DNA of 64,000 nucleotides from Betaproteobacteria bacterium (GTDB taxonomy: Bacteria; Pseudomonadota; Gammaproteobacteria; Burkholderiales; Usitatibacteraceae): assembly GCA_016720855.1 (NCBI GenBank), contig JADKJU010000003.1, positions 186,001-250,000 of the forward strand. The letters are read 5' to 3'. Positions 15,600 to 23,954 of the stretch are shown here, one piece after another. The notes under the pieces were generated by a model. That model made no database searches, was not told the DNA's origin, and saw only the letters and a program-made list of their open reading frames with translations. Positions within the stretch are counted from its first letter, which is position 1. Each line of letters opens with the position of its first letter. The translations under genes were made by a program, and so were the position numbers.

Positions 15600-18500
15600 T
15601 CAGCCCTCGACCTCGCGCCAGCCGGGGATGAGCGGAAAGTAGAGGCCAAGCTTCGGTTGTCCGCCGAGGACGCGTGCATACCGGCGCAACGGGTCCGCAT
15701 ACCGGTCACGCTCGCTGTCGAGGAACGCCTCGGGGTTCGCGCCCTGGTGCCGGCCCGTCTTGTAGTCCACGATCCAGCGATCGCCCTCCGGCCCGGTGAA
15801 CACGCGGTCCATCACCACGAGGCGAATGCGGCCGTCTTCGATGACATGCATGCGCACCTCGTTGGCGGCCTGCGGGTGCCGGGCAAGGATCCAGCGCCCC
15901 CGCTCGTCCGTGATCGCGGACTCGAGGGCGGTCACGACGAGTCCCGCGGCCTCGTCGCGGCCGGAGTCCGGCACGCCTCGCCTCTCGAGCTCTTCCCGCA
16001 CCCGGCCGCGGATCGCACGCACCCGCGAGGCGGTCCATGAATCGAGACCGTCTTCGGCGATGCGCTGCAGCCAGCGGTGCGCCACCGTCCCCACCTGCCG
16101 CGTCGTTTCGCCCACCCAGCTGAACTCGATCCGCGATGGCGGTTCGTGGACCTCGGGCGCAAGCACGACCGCCGGCTCTGCAACCCGCACGTCAAGGGCC
16201 GCCGGAAGGATCCAACGCACATCCTCGAACGCCGGCGCAGGCGCCGCCACCAAGATGGTGGCTGGCCGGGGCAATGCCATTTGTGCAGCCTCGAAGTGGG
16301 GACGCGCCACCGACCAGGCCTTTCCGAGCAGGGAGCGCTCCGGGGGCGTGCGCACCTTCGGATCGTCCCCGTTCGTCGAGTCGAGCCCCACGCGCGCCAG
16401 CAGGTGCAGGCGATGCTCCGCCCGCGTCGCCGCCACGTAGAACAGGCGCTCCACCTCATGCGCCTCTTCGCGCGCATCGAGCCCCTTCAGGTAATCGTAG
16501 GCCGCGTCCGCGTCCTGCCCGGCCTCCTTGACGGGCGCCATGAGGAGCGCGCCGTCGGTTCGCGCCTTCCAGCGAAAGAGCGGCGTGTCGCCCGCGCGCG
16601 GGGTTCGGTCCAGTCCCGGGACGATCACGGTGGAGAACTGCAGTCCCTTCGCCTTGTGGATCGTCATCACCTGCAGCTCTTCGCCCGCGCCGAGGTCGGG
16701 GGCGCCGTACAGGTCGTCGAGATGCTCCTCGAGCCGAGCGGGGTCGGGCAGCTCCCCGGCCTCGGCGATGACGTCCAGGCGATCGAAGAAGGTCTCGGCG
16801 TCCTCGAGGTCGGTGGCGCCGGCGAGGCACGCGGGACCCCCGAGCGCCAGCCATGCACTCTCGACGCGTTCGCGCAAGGTGCCGCGCAGGCGTTCCTGCT
16901 GCGCTTCGGCGAGGATCGCGCTCGCCCGGGCCAGTCGCTCGCGCCCGTCGGAAGAGAGCCGGGAAAGCCGTGCCGCATCACCCAGGAGCTCCGGCACGGT
17001 GCGCTCGTCGCCGCGTACCAGCGCGAGCAGGTCGCCCAGCTCGAGGCCGCACCATGGCGCGCGAAGCACCGCGAGCCAGGCGACGCGATCCGCCGCGTGG
17101 GATAGCGCGCGCGTGAGGGCGACGAGATCCTGGATCGCCTGGCGCTCGCCGAGCTGCTCGATGTCCACGGCGCGAAACCGAAACCGCGCCTCACGCAGGG
17201 CGGGCACGATGCGATCCAGATGCGTGCGGTTGCGGACCAGGATTGCCACCTTGCCGCCGGGCCGCTCCGCCCGGGCCGCCTGCACGAGTTCGACCACCCT
17301 TCGGGCTTCATCGTCGCGCGCGCGGTCCTTGTCTTCGTCGACGAACGGATGCCACGTCGCCGCTTCGCCCGCGAGCGGATCGTGGAACGCCGTCGATTCC
17401 GCCAGGCTTACCGCGCCTTCGGACTCGTCGTCTCGATCCGGGAGGATGTCGCGGAAGGCGGAGTTGACCCAGTCCACGATGCCCTGCTGCGAGCGGAAAT
17501 TCGTGGCGAGTCGAAGGCGCTCGAACCGCACGTTGGGCAGCCCTTCGTGCCACGCGCGCAGGAAAAGGCCCACGTCCGCCTCGCGGAAGCGGTAGATGGA
17601 CTGCATCGGGTCGCCCACCGCGAAGACTGTCCGGCCATCGTCGGGCACCCAACCGGCGGTGAGGGCGGACAGCAGGCTCCACTGGCTGCGCGACGTGTCC
17701 TGGAACTCGTCCACGAGCACATGGGAAAGGTGCTCGTCGAGGGCAAGCAGGAGGTCGGTGGGCGCGGATTCGTCGCCGAGGGCCTGCACCGCGCCGGCAG
17801 CGATCTGCGCATGGTCCACCTCGCCGCGCTCGGCGAACACGACGAGCAGTTGCGCGGCCGCGACCGGGAGGACGGCGACGACAGCCGACAGGGCTTCCCA
17901 CTGCCGGTCGTCGAAGGTCGCGGGGGGCAGGTGCGCGAGGTCGGCCAGCGCCTGCCTGAGTCCGGCGACTTCCTTCACGTCCTCGGCGAGCGCCGCGAAG
18001 TCCTTCTTCGCGCCTTCCCGGCCGCCATCATTCTTCGCCGGGAAGCCGAGCGCCTTGGTGACCGCCTTCCGCCAGTCGCCGTCCGTCTTGACGAAGAGCG
18101 TGCCTATGGCCTGCCAGGCCCGGCGACCGGCTTCATCGGCCGTGGGCAATGCCACGAGTCCGGCGCAGTCGAGCATGACGGACTTCGCTCCCGCCTTCTC
18201 CAGCTCCGCGACCGCTTCCGAAAGCAACGCGCACAGGCGCGGCACGGTGGCTGCCGGGAAGAGCGCCCGCGCAAGTTCCATGAGCCGTGCCCGCTCCGCC
18301 CGGAATGCAGCCTCGATCGCCTGGCGCTCGAGGCGCCCCCGCCAATCGCGTCCGAGCCACTGGTCCCGGCGCGCCAGCATGCCCGCGAGGAGGTCGACCG
18401 CCATTGCCTGGTCGCCGTCGAGATGCGCGAGCAGATGCGCGATGGCGTCCGAGCTCGGATGGCTTCGGTCCAGGAGCGCCAGCGTGCGCACCGCCGCTTC

Positions 18501-18962
18501 ATGGAAAAGGTCGCGAGCGTCGTCCACGAGGCCCGGCTGCCAGCCGAGCCGGGCGAGCACCGGCATCTGCCGCGTGAGCGAGGCGTTGAACGAATCGATC
18601 GTCTGGATGCGCAGCCGCGCCGTGTTCTCGAGAAGGCGCCAGCCGCGCTCCTCGTCCCGCGCGAGCGCCTGCTCCGCAAGCGATCGGGTTCGGCGGACGT
18701 TGTCGGGCGCATCGTCGGCGAGCCCTCGTCGGGCGTCATGCAGCGCCTCCAGGACACGGCGCTTCATCTCCCCGGCCGCCTTGCGCGTGAACGTGATGGC
18801 GAGAATCTCCTCGGGGCGCCGCACGGTGGCGAGCAGCCGCAGGTAACGCTGGATGAGCAGACCGGTCTTTCCCGCGCCGGCGGGCGCCTGCACGATGAAC
18901 GAGCGCGTCGGATCGAGCGCGCTTTCGCGCTCGGCGGCGTCGGCCGCGCGTCTTTCGCTCAT
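15600..18962 (-). CDS. addA: AddA-like UvrD/RecB-family helicase-nuclease
   Basis: 1120 aa; double-strand-break processing enzyme acting with AddB. It has superfamily 1 helicase motifs: Walker A QAPAGAGKT (about residue 27), AITFTRKAAGEM, VDEFQDTS, GDPMQSIYRFR, VMTIHKAKGLQF and VAATRAEHR. The C-terminal RecB-like nuclease motif is IVDYKTGRH (about residue 1075). The ATG at 18962 overlaps the addB stop by 4 bp (ATGA), arguing for translational coupling and against the in-frame extension to 19160. It is convergent with the hydrolase gene. Chi recognition cannot be judged from the sequence. Confidence 0.93.
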   Translation of the reverse strand: MSERRAADAAERESALDPTRSFIVQAPAGAGKTGLLIQRYLRLLATVRRPEEILAITFTRKAAGEMKRRVLEALHDARRGLADDAPDNVRRTRSLAEQALARDEERGWRLLENTARLRIQTIDSFNASLTRQMPVLARLGWQPGLVDDARDLFHEAAVRTLALLDRSHPSSDAIAHLLAHLDGDQAMAVDLLAGMLARRDQWLGRDWRGRLERQAIEAAFRAERARLMELARALFPAATVPRLCALLSEAVAELEKAGAKSVMLDCAGLVALPTADEAGRRAWQAIGTLFVKTDGDWRKAVTKALGFPAKNDGGREGAKKDFAALAEDVKEVAGLRQALADLAHLPPATFDDRQWEALSAVVAVLPVAAAQLLVVFAERGEVDHAQIAAGAVQALGDESAPTDLLLALDEHLSHVLVDEFQDTSRSQWSLLSALTAGWVPDDGRTVFAVGDPMQSIYRFREADVGLFLRAWHEGLPNVRFERLRLATNFRSQQGIVDWVNSAFRDILPDRDDESEGAVSLAESTAFHDPLAGEAATWHPFVDEDKDRARDDEARRVVELVQAARAERPGGKVAILVRNRTHLDRIVPALREARFRFRAVDIEQLGERQAIQDLVALTRALSHAADRVAWLAVLRAPWCGLELGDLLALVRGDERTVPELLGDAARLSRLSSDGRERLARASAILAEAQQERLRGTLRERVESAWLALGGPACLAGATDLEDAETFFDRLDVIAEAGELPDPARLEEHLDDLYGAPDLGAGEELQVMTIHKAKGLQFSTVIVPGLDRTPRAGDTPLFRWKARTDGALLMAPVKEAGQDADAAYDYLKGLDAREEAHEVERLFYVAATRAEHRLHLLARVGLDSTNGDDPKVRTPPERSLLGKAWSVARPHFEAAQMALPRPATILVAAPAPAFEDVRWILPAALDVRVAEPAVVLAPEVHEPPSRIEFSWVGETTRQVGTVAHRWLQRIAEDGLDSWTASRVRAIRGRVREELERRGVPDSGRDEAAGLVVTALESAITDERGRWILARHPQAANEVRMHVIEDGRIRLVVMDRVFTGPEGDRWIVDYKTGRHQGANPEAFLDSERDRYADPLRRYARVLGGQPKLGLYFPLIPGWREVEG

Positions 18963-21730
18963 TCGTCGTTCCCCGCGTCTTCGGACGCCTCGTCCGCCGC
19001 CAGCGCTCCAAGCCGTTCGCGCACGCGGCACAGCGCGGAAAGGTCGCAGTGCTTGCAAGTTGCGAATGGGCGTTTCGGGTCCACGCTCGCCTTCCCCTCC
19101 GCGAACTCCCGGGCGAGCCGCGCCGTCGAGAGCCGCCATCCTTCGATGAGCTCGCTCCACGAGGCCGCGAACTTGCCGGCGGTCCGGTGCTTGTCCACGG
19201 TCCCGACGTCGGGAAGCAGGCCGTCCTCGCGCGCGAGGCCCGCGAATCCGACCTTGCCCGCCTTGAGGCAGGCGAACGCGACGGCAGTCACCTCGTCGCC
19301 GACCGCCAGCGCATAGAGAGGAAGTTGCGGATCATCCGGCCGGTCCCCGAGCCACCCGCGCACGCGCGGAGAGCCGGTCTTGTAATCGATGACCGCGAGG
19401 CCTGCGTTTTCCAGACGGTCCAGGCGGTCGATCCTCCCGCGAAAGACGAGGCCGCCCGCTTCGATCGCGAGCTCCTCCTCCCGGTGCACGACGCAAAAGG
19501 GTGCGCGCGACCGGTCGATGTCGAGCCAGGCCAGCGCCACGCGCGCCAGCCGTTCCCGCTCGAGCGCGGCGAATCGCCCCTCCAGGCGCCCGGGACGCTC
19601 GGATCGCAGCCAGGCCACCGCGATGCGCGCGGCATCCGCGGCAAGGGCCTCGAGTCGCACCGGGTCCATCGCGGCGAGCGCAGCGTGGCTGCCGATTTCG
19701 CGCCAGAGGCGCGCCATCACTCGGTGCAGCAGTTGTCCACGCTCGGCAGCGCCGAGACCCGGTTCCGTCTTTTCGAGCCCTTCGGCGCGCAGCCGATGGC
19801 GCGCGAATGCGCGAAAGGGACAGGCCGCCTGATCGGCGAGGATCGCCGTCCCGCCGCGGGCGGCATTCGTTTCCAGCGGCGGCGCGACGCGGTCTTCGCG
19901 CCCTGCCCATGCCGCCTGATTTCGTCCCGCCGCGAAAAGCGCGTCGCGCAAGCCCTCGCAGGAAGGGATGCCGAGGGCCGCCGGATCCGCCGCTTCGTAT
20001 CCGGCGATGAGGGCGCTTGCCCCGAGTGTCCGCTCGTCATCCATGAGGCCGTGCGAAAACACCACTTCATCGGCCGCCTGCGCCCACGATTCCGTGATGC
20101 GAAGGTCGAGGGCGAGCGAGGCTTCCGCGCTGGCCTGCGGCACGGCGGCCTTGCGCTGGAGCGACACCGGCAGGAAGGGGTTGGGCCGCGGCGACTGAGG
20201 CCATGAGTCGTCGGTGAGCCCCGCGACCCACAATGCGTCGAAATCGAGGCCCACCGATTCGAGCAGCCCCAGCACTTGCACGGGGGCGTCGCCGGATTCG
20301 GGCTGGAAAACGGTATCAAGACAGAACTGGCGCAGGTGACGCCGTGCGGCCTCCGAGGTGAGAGTCCCGGCGACGACACCGAGCGAGCCCAGTCGCGCCA
20401 ACGCCTCGTGCCACTTGACGAGCGCCTGGTGTTCCGCGGAATCGAGGGTCCGCTCGCCGGGGAAGCCGGCGGCGAAAAGGCGCGCCGCAAAATGCGCGGC
20501 CCATGCCGGGGCAGACGCGGATCGACCCGGCGGGACGATCGAAGCAACGGCCTCCAGCCTCGCCTCGAGCGCGGGGCAGGCGGGCACGTGCCACCGCCCG
20601 CCTTCCGCGGTCGAGGCCGAAACCAGCGCGCGCAGCGACGCGAGATCCACCCGGGGCGGCGAGATCCTGCGAAGCGCCGCGTCGAGCCGGGCGCGTGAGG
20701 CAAGCTCCGAGCCCGACTCGCCGAGGAATGGCGAGCGAACGATGCGGCTCGCGCGCTCGAAGGCGACGGGCTCGTCGGCCAGCCCGAGCAGTGCCAGCGC
20801 GCAATCCACGAGCGGGTAGTCCGCGAGCGCCTTGCCCATCGAGAGGTTGTAGAGCGGCGCCCCCCGCGGCCTGCCGCCAGGCGCGAACACACGCGCAAAT
20901 ACCCGCGCCACCCAATCGCGCCGCTGTGCAAGATCCGGGACCACCACGCCGATTCGCGGCATGCGCTTTCCTGCGGCCGCCTCGAGCCGCGAGCGCGCCC
21001 AGCATGCGGCCAGCTCGATTTCGCGCCGCGGCGACTCGGCTGGAATCACGCGAGGCGCCGCATCATGCCGCGGCGATTCCGAGGTGGCTACCGCAATACC
21101 CGCTGCGCGGCAGGCGTCGATGACGAATCGCTGCGCGGGCGTGACGATGTGGAACGCGTAGGCGACGAGCATCTTCGGCCTGCGCACCGCCGTACGCGCC
21201 AGGAGCGCCGGCACGATCGAGGCCAGGCGCGCAGCATCGATCCCTCCCAGCTGGCGGGATTCCTCGCGCCACGAGCGGGCCCAGCCGGCGAAGGCCTGCG
21301 CATCCTCCGCGCCTTCCCAGGTGCCGATCGCGCCCTCTATTCCCCAGTCGTGCGCCAGGGACCACGCGCCCTGCGCCTCGCGCGCGAGTGCGGCGGGACC
21401 GACGAGAAGGTTGCGCGAAGCGTCGCGTGAAATGGCGGCTTCCCACCCGAGACGCTCGTGATCCGCGGTGAAGAGCGGGGGCACGGCCGCTCCCTCGTCG
21501 TCGAATCGCGCGTCCTCGTGCAGGCGCTCCAGCCAGGCGCCCCACGGAAGGATGTCCGCCGCAGGCCAGCTCGTGCGCCCGGACGCGGCGTGGATATCGC
21601 CGACGGCGCTCGCGAGGCACTGGGCCAGCCGGTTGTTCGGGGTGACGGCGGTCAACGCGCCGTGCGGCTCATGCGCGAGTCGCGCGGCGAGATCGCGGAA
21701 TTCGATCGTTTCGGAGACGGCAGCCGTCAT
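18959..21730 (-). CDS. addB: AddB-like PD-(D/E)XK nuclease (probable DNA repair protein)
   Basis: 923 aa. It has an inactivated-helicase-like N-terminal region, with VTPNNRLAQCLA where a Walker A would lie, and a C-terminal PD-(D/E)XK nuclease (RIDRLDRLENAGLAVIDYKT). Cysteines in QAACPFRAFA and in CKHCDLSALC match the four-Cys Fe-S cluster arrangement of AddB-type nucleases. The start ATG 21730 is chosen over an extension to 21868 because the ORF upstream is Ser/Arg-rich shadow sequence. It is the first gene of the addBA operon and overlaps addA by 4 bp. Confidence 0.9.
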   Translation of the reverse strand: MTAAVSETIEFRDLAARLAHEPHGALTAVTPNNRLAQCLASAVGDIHAASGRTSWPAADILPWGAWLERLHEDARFDDEGAAVPPLFTADHERLGWEAAISRDASRNLLVGPAALAREAQGAWSLAHDWGIEGAIGTWEGAEDAQAFAGWARSWREESRQLGGIDAARLASIVPALLARTAVRRPKMLVAYAFHIVTPAQRFVIDACRAAGIAVATSESPRHDAAPRVIPAESPRREIELAACWARSRLEAAAGKRMPRIGVVVPDLAQRRDWVARVFARVFAPGGRPRGAPLYNLSMGKALADYPLVDCALALLGLADEPVAFERASRIVRSPFLGESGSELASRARLDAALRRISPPRVDLASLRALVSASTAEGGRWHVPACPALEARLEAVASIVPPGRSASAPAWAAHFAARLFAAGFPGERTLDSAEHQALVKWHEALARLGSLGVVAGTLTSEAARRHLRQFCLDTVFQPESGDAPVQVLGLLESVGLDFDALWVAGLTDDSWPQSPRPNPFLPVSLQRKAAVPQASAEASLALDLRITESWAQAADEVVFSHGLMDDERTLGASALIAGYEAADPAALGIPSCEGLRDALFAAGRNQAAWAGREDRVAPPLETNAARGGTAILADQAACPFRAFARHRLRAEGLEKTEPGLGAAERGQLLHRVMARLWREIGSHAALAAMDPVRLEALAADAARIAVAWLRSERPGRLEGRFAALERERLARVALAWLDIDRSRAPFCVVHREEELAIEAGGLVFRGRIDRLDRLENAGLAVIDYKTGSPRVRGWLGDRPDDPQLPLYALAVGDEVTAVAFACLKAGKVGFAGLAREDGLLPDVGTVDKHRTAGKFAASWSELIEGWRLSTARLAREFAEGKASVDPKRPFATCKHCDLSALCRVRERLGALAADEASEDAGNDE

Positions 21731-21779
21731 GCCGCCATCATAGTCGTGGCCGGGCTCACCACGTGAGCCCGTGCGGCGT

Positions 21780-22064
21780 CTAGCCGAACTTGGCGAGGAG
21801 CTCCGCGGCGTGCTCGAGACGCTTGTCGACCACCGCCCTGCCGGCCGTGCCCGCGGGGACGTCGCCACCCGACTGGATGGCGCAGGAGAGCACGTGGTAG
21901 AAGGCCTTGTCGAGGGCGCGGCGGCTGGCGGAGAGCTGCTGCGTGATCGCCTCGCAGTCGGACCCCTTCTCGATCATGGCCTGGATGCCGCGCAACTGCC
22001 CCTCGACGCGGCGCAGCCGGTGGATGAGTTCCTTCTTGTGCGTTTCGTCCCGGATCGTGGGCAT
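21780..22064 (-). CDS. CsoR/FrmR (DUF156)-family repressor with atypical Cys arrangement
   Basis: 94-aa all-helical DNA-binding repressor: HRLRRVEGQLRGIQAMIE, then DCEAITQQLSASRRALDKAF. In this family a Cys near residue 37 is the invariant sensor ligand. Here C37 is present, but aligning without gaps against RcnR/FrmR puts Ala where their His60 lies, and a second Cys (C61) sits one residue earlier. The classical Cu fingerprint Cys-x24-His-x3-Cys is therefore not met. Metal, aldehyde or persulphide sensing are all possible. GGAGG precedes the ATG. It is divergent from a DUF2892-thioredoxin-RND operon. Confidence 0.88.
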   Translation of the reverse strand: MPTIRDETHKKELIHRLRRVEGQLRGIQAMIEKGSDCEAITQQLSASRRALDKAFYHVLSCAIQSGGDVPAGTAGRAVVDKRLEHAAELLAKFG

Positions 22065-22087
22065 GGATTCCTCCTGGATTCGCGGAA

Positions 22088-22116
22088 AATATACACTACT
22101 GGGTATGGCATGGCAA
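22088..22116 (-). promoter_or_regulatory. Promoter of the CsoR/FrmR gene, operator in spacer
   Basis: On the minus strand TTGCCA, a 17-bp spacer and TATATT. The spacer carries CCATACCCAG, sharing ATACCC with the divergent promoter; this suggests autoregulation. Confidence 0.7.
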
Positions 22117-22139
22117 GCGCATCACGGCGCGGCAGACGC

Positions 22140-22168
22140 TTGACATACTATACCCCATACAGTATATT
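22140..22168 (+). promoter_or_regulatory. Promoter of the DUF2892-trx-RND operon, operator in spacer
   Basis: TTGACA, a 17-bp spacer and TATATT, the strongest promoter in the window. The spacer lies inside an inverted repeat ATACT-N11-AGTAT (22145-22165) whose centre is ATACCCCATAC. A repressor bound here would cover the polymerase site. Confidence 0.8.
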
Positions 22169-22196
22169 TCGGACACCCCTTCCCTGGAGCATTCCC

Positions 22197-22415
22197 GTGA
22201 ACGCCGAAAGACTCGTCCGCATATTCGCCGGCACCTTCATCCTGCTCTCCCTCGGACTCGGCGTGCCCGGCAGCCCGGCCTTCGTGAGCCAGAACTTCCT
22301 GTGGCTCACCGCCTTCGTGGGTGCCAACCTGCTGCAGAGCGGCTTCTCCTGCTTCTGCCCGCTGGAGATCATCCTGAAGAAGCTCGGCGTGAAAAGCGCC
22401 GCGCAGGGCGCCTAG
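22197..22415 (+). CDS. DUF2892 inner-membrane protein
   Basis: 72 aa with two hydrophobic helices: ERLVRIFAGTFILLSLGLG and FLWLTAFVGANLLQSGFSCF. The end CFCPLEIILKKLGVK is the family signature, also seen fused to rhodanese in YgaP. GTG start at 22197 with GGAG upstream. It is first in an operon with a thioredoxin and an RND efflux system under the divergent CsoR/FrmR-type repressor. DUF2892 genes often travel with sulphur or metal stress genes; the role here is inferred only. Confidence 0.85.
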   Translation: MNAERLVRIFAGTFILLSLGLGVPGSPAFVSQNFLWLTAFVGANLLQSGFSCFCPLEIILKKLGVKSAAQGA

Positions 22416-22424
22416 GAGACTTCC

Positions 22425-22862
22425 TTGTCCGCCGCCGGTTTCGTCCACGTCGCTTGCCCTAAGTGCCTCGCGCAGAATCGCGTCGACGCGGCGCGCGTGA
22501 ACGAAGGCCCGAAATGCGGCAAGTGCGATACGCCGCTCCTCGATGATTGCGTCGTGGAGCTCGATGACGCCTCCTTCGACGCCTTCGTCTCGCGCACCGA
22601 CGTGCCCGTGCTGGTGGACTTCTGGGCTCCCTGGTGCGGGCCGTGCCGGCAGATGGCTCCGGAATTCGAGCAGGCGGCCAGGCGGCTGGCCGGTCGTGCG
22701 CGGCTGGCGAAGGTGAATACTGATCTCTCGCAATCGCTTGCCGGTCGCTTCGGCATACGCTCGATTCCGACCCTGCTCCTCATGAAGGAAGGGCAGGAGG
22801 CGGGTCGCCTTACGGGCGCGCGCCCGGCCACGGAGCTTGCGCGCTGGGTCACCTCCACCTGA
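22425..22862 (+). CDS. trxC: Thioredoxin 2 (TrxC type)
   Basis: 145 aa. The N-terminal zinc ribbon has two Cys pairs (HVACPKCLAQNR and GPKCGKCDTP). The thioredoxin domain carries WAPWCGPCRQMAPEF and the cis-Pro loop IRSIPTLLLM. It reduces disulphides in the cytosol; the zinc motif is typical of the oxidative-stress TrxC. The start is TTG 22425 with TAGGAG upstream. It lies 9 bp after the DUF2892 gene. The main thioredoxin of the window is trxA at 30217. Confidence 0.93.
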   Translation: MSAAGFVHVACPKCLAQNRVDAARVNEGPKCGKCDTPLLDDCVVELDDASFDAFVSRTDVPVLVDFWAPWCGPCRQMAPEFEQAARRLAGRARLAKVNTDLSQSLAGRFGIRSIPTLLLMKEGQEAGRLTGARPATELARWVTST

Positions 22863-22872
22863 GCCGGACGAC

Positions 22873-23940
22873 ATGACGAATCCCGCCTTTCTCGCTTCCC
22901 TGGCCGCCGCCGGCCTCCTCGCCGCGGCATGCGGCTCCTCCGAGTCGCCCGCCGCCGCGTCAATGGCTCCCGCCGCACCTCTTCGCACGGAGACCGTGGA
23001 GTTGCGCGAGGTCGACCTCAGTACCTCCGCGGAGGCGGTGATCGAGGCGGTGCGCCAGTCCACCGTATCGGCGCAGGTCTCCGGCCGGATCGTCGATATC
23101 CGCTTCGACGTGGGCGACCGCGTGCAGAAGGGCGACGTGATCCTGCGCATCGACGAGCGCGCCGCGAGCCAGGCGGTGGCCGCGAGCCAGGCCCAGTTGC
23201 GCGAGGCGGAGGCATCCCTGGTGAACGCGCGCGCGCAGTACGAGCGCACGAAGCAGCTCCTGGCGCAGAAGTTCGTGAGCCAGGCCGCGCTCGACAAGGC
23301 CGAGGCCGACTTCAAGGCGTCCGAAGCGCGCATGAAGGCGATGCTCGCCGGCGCCGGCGCGGCGGCGACCGAGAAGAGCTTCACCACCATCGTCGCCCCC
23401 TACAGCGGCGTCGTCTCGGCGCGCCTTGTACAACTGGGAGAGATGGCCTCCCCCGGCAAGCCCCTGCTCACCGGCTTCGACCCGTCAAGCCTTCGCGTCG
23501 TGGCCACCGTCGCCTCTTCGCAGGTGGCTGCGATCCAGGCAGGCGCCAAGGCACGCATCGAAGTGCCATCGCTCGACCGATGGGTGGAGGTGAAATCCGT
23601 TACCGTCGTGCCTTCGGCGGATCCGCGCACGCACACGACGCAGGTCCGTCTCGATCTGCCCCCGGACGTCAAGGGCCTGCTCCCGGGCGTGTTCGCACGC
23701 GCGCACTTCATCACCGGCAGCGCCCCGCGCCTCATGTTGCCGCGCTCCGCGGTCCTGCGGCGCAGCGAGGTGACGGCGGTCTACGTGGTGGACGAAAAGG
23801 GCGTGCCGCGGCTTCGCCAGGTGCGCATCGGCTCGGTGGCCGACGAGAAGTCCGTCGAGGTCCTCGCCGGGCTCAGGGCGGGCGAAAAGGTGGCCGTCGA
23901 GCCGGTAAAGGCCGGCATGGCCACCGGCGCCGTCTCCTGA
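22873..23940 (+). CDS. RND efflux periplasmic adaptor lipoprotein (MFP/HlyD family)
   Basis: 355 aa. A lipoprotein signal MTNPAFLASLAAAGLLAAAC ends at a Cys at about residue 20. The biotinyl-lipoyl-like hairpin (VSGRIVDIRFDVGDRVQKGD), helical hairpin (QAQLREAEASLVNARAQYER) and beta-barrel (APYSGVVSARLVQLGEMASP) follow in the usual order, then the membrane-proximal domain (VLPRSAVL-like text, GLRAGEKVAVEPV). It links the downstream RND pump to an outer-membrane channel, which is not encoded nearby. The start at 22873 fits the signal peptide. Confidence 0.92.
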   Translation: MTNPAFLASLAAAGLLAAACGSSESPAAASMAPAAPLRTETVELREVDLSTSAEAVIEAVRQSTVSAQVSGRIVDIRFDVGDRVQKGDVILRIDERAASQAVAASQAQLREAEASLVNARAQYERTKQLLAQKFVSQAALDKAEADFKASEARMKAMLAGAGAAATEKSFTTIVAPYSGVVSARLVQLGEMASPGKPLLTGFDPSSLRVVATVASSQVAAIQAGAKARIEVPSLDRWVEVKSVTVVPSADPRTHTTQVRLDLPPDVKGLLPGVFARAHFITGSAPRLMLPRSAVLRRSEVTAVYVVDEKGVPRLRQVRIGSVADEKSVEVLAGLRAGEKVAVEPVKAGMATGAVS

Positions 23941-23954
23941 AAGGCTGAAGCCGA

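Noticed and set aside
17220..19316. 698-codon plus-strand ORF opposite addA
   Set aside because: Shadow; no domain text, no start signal.
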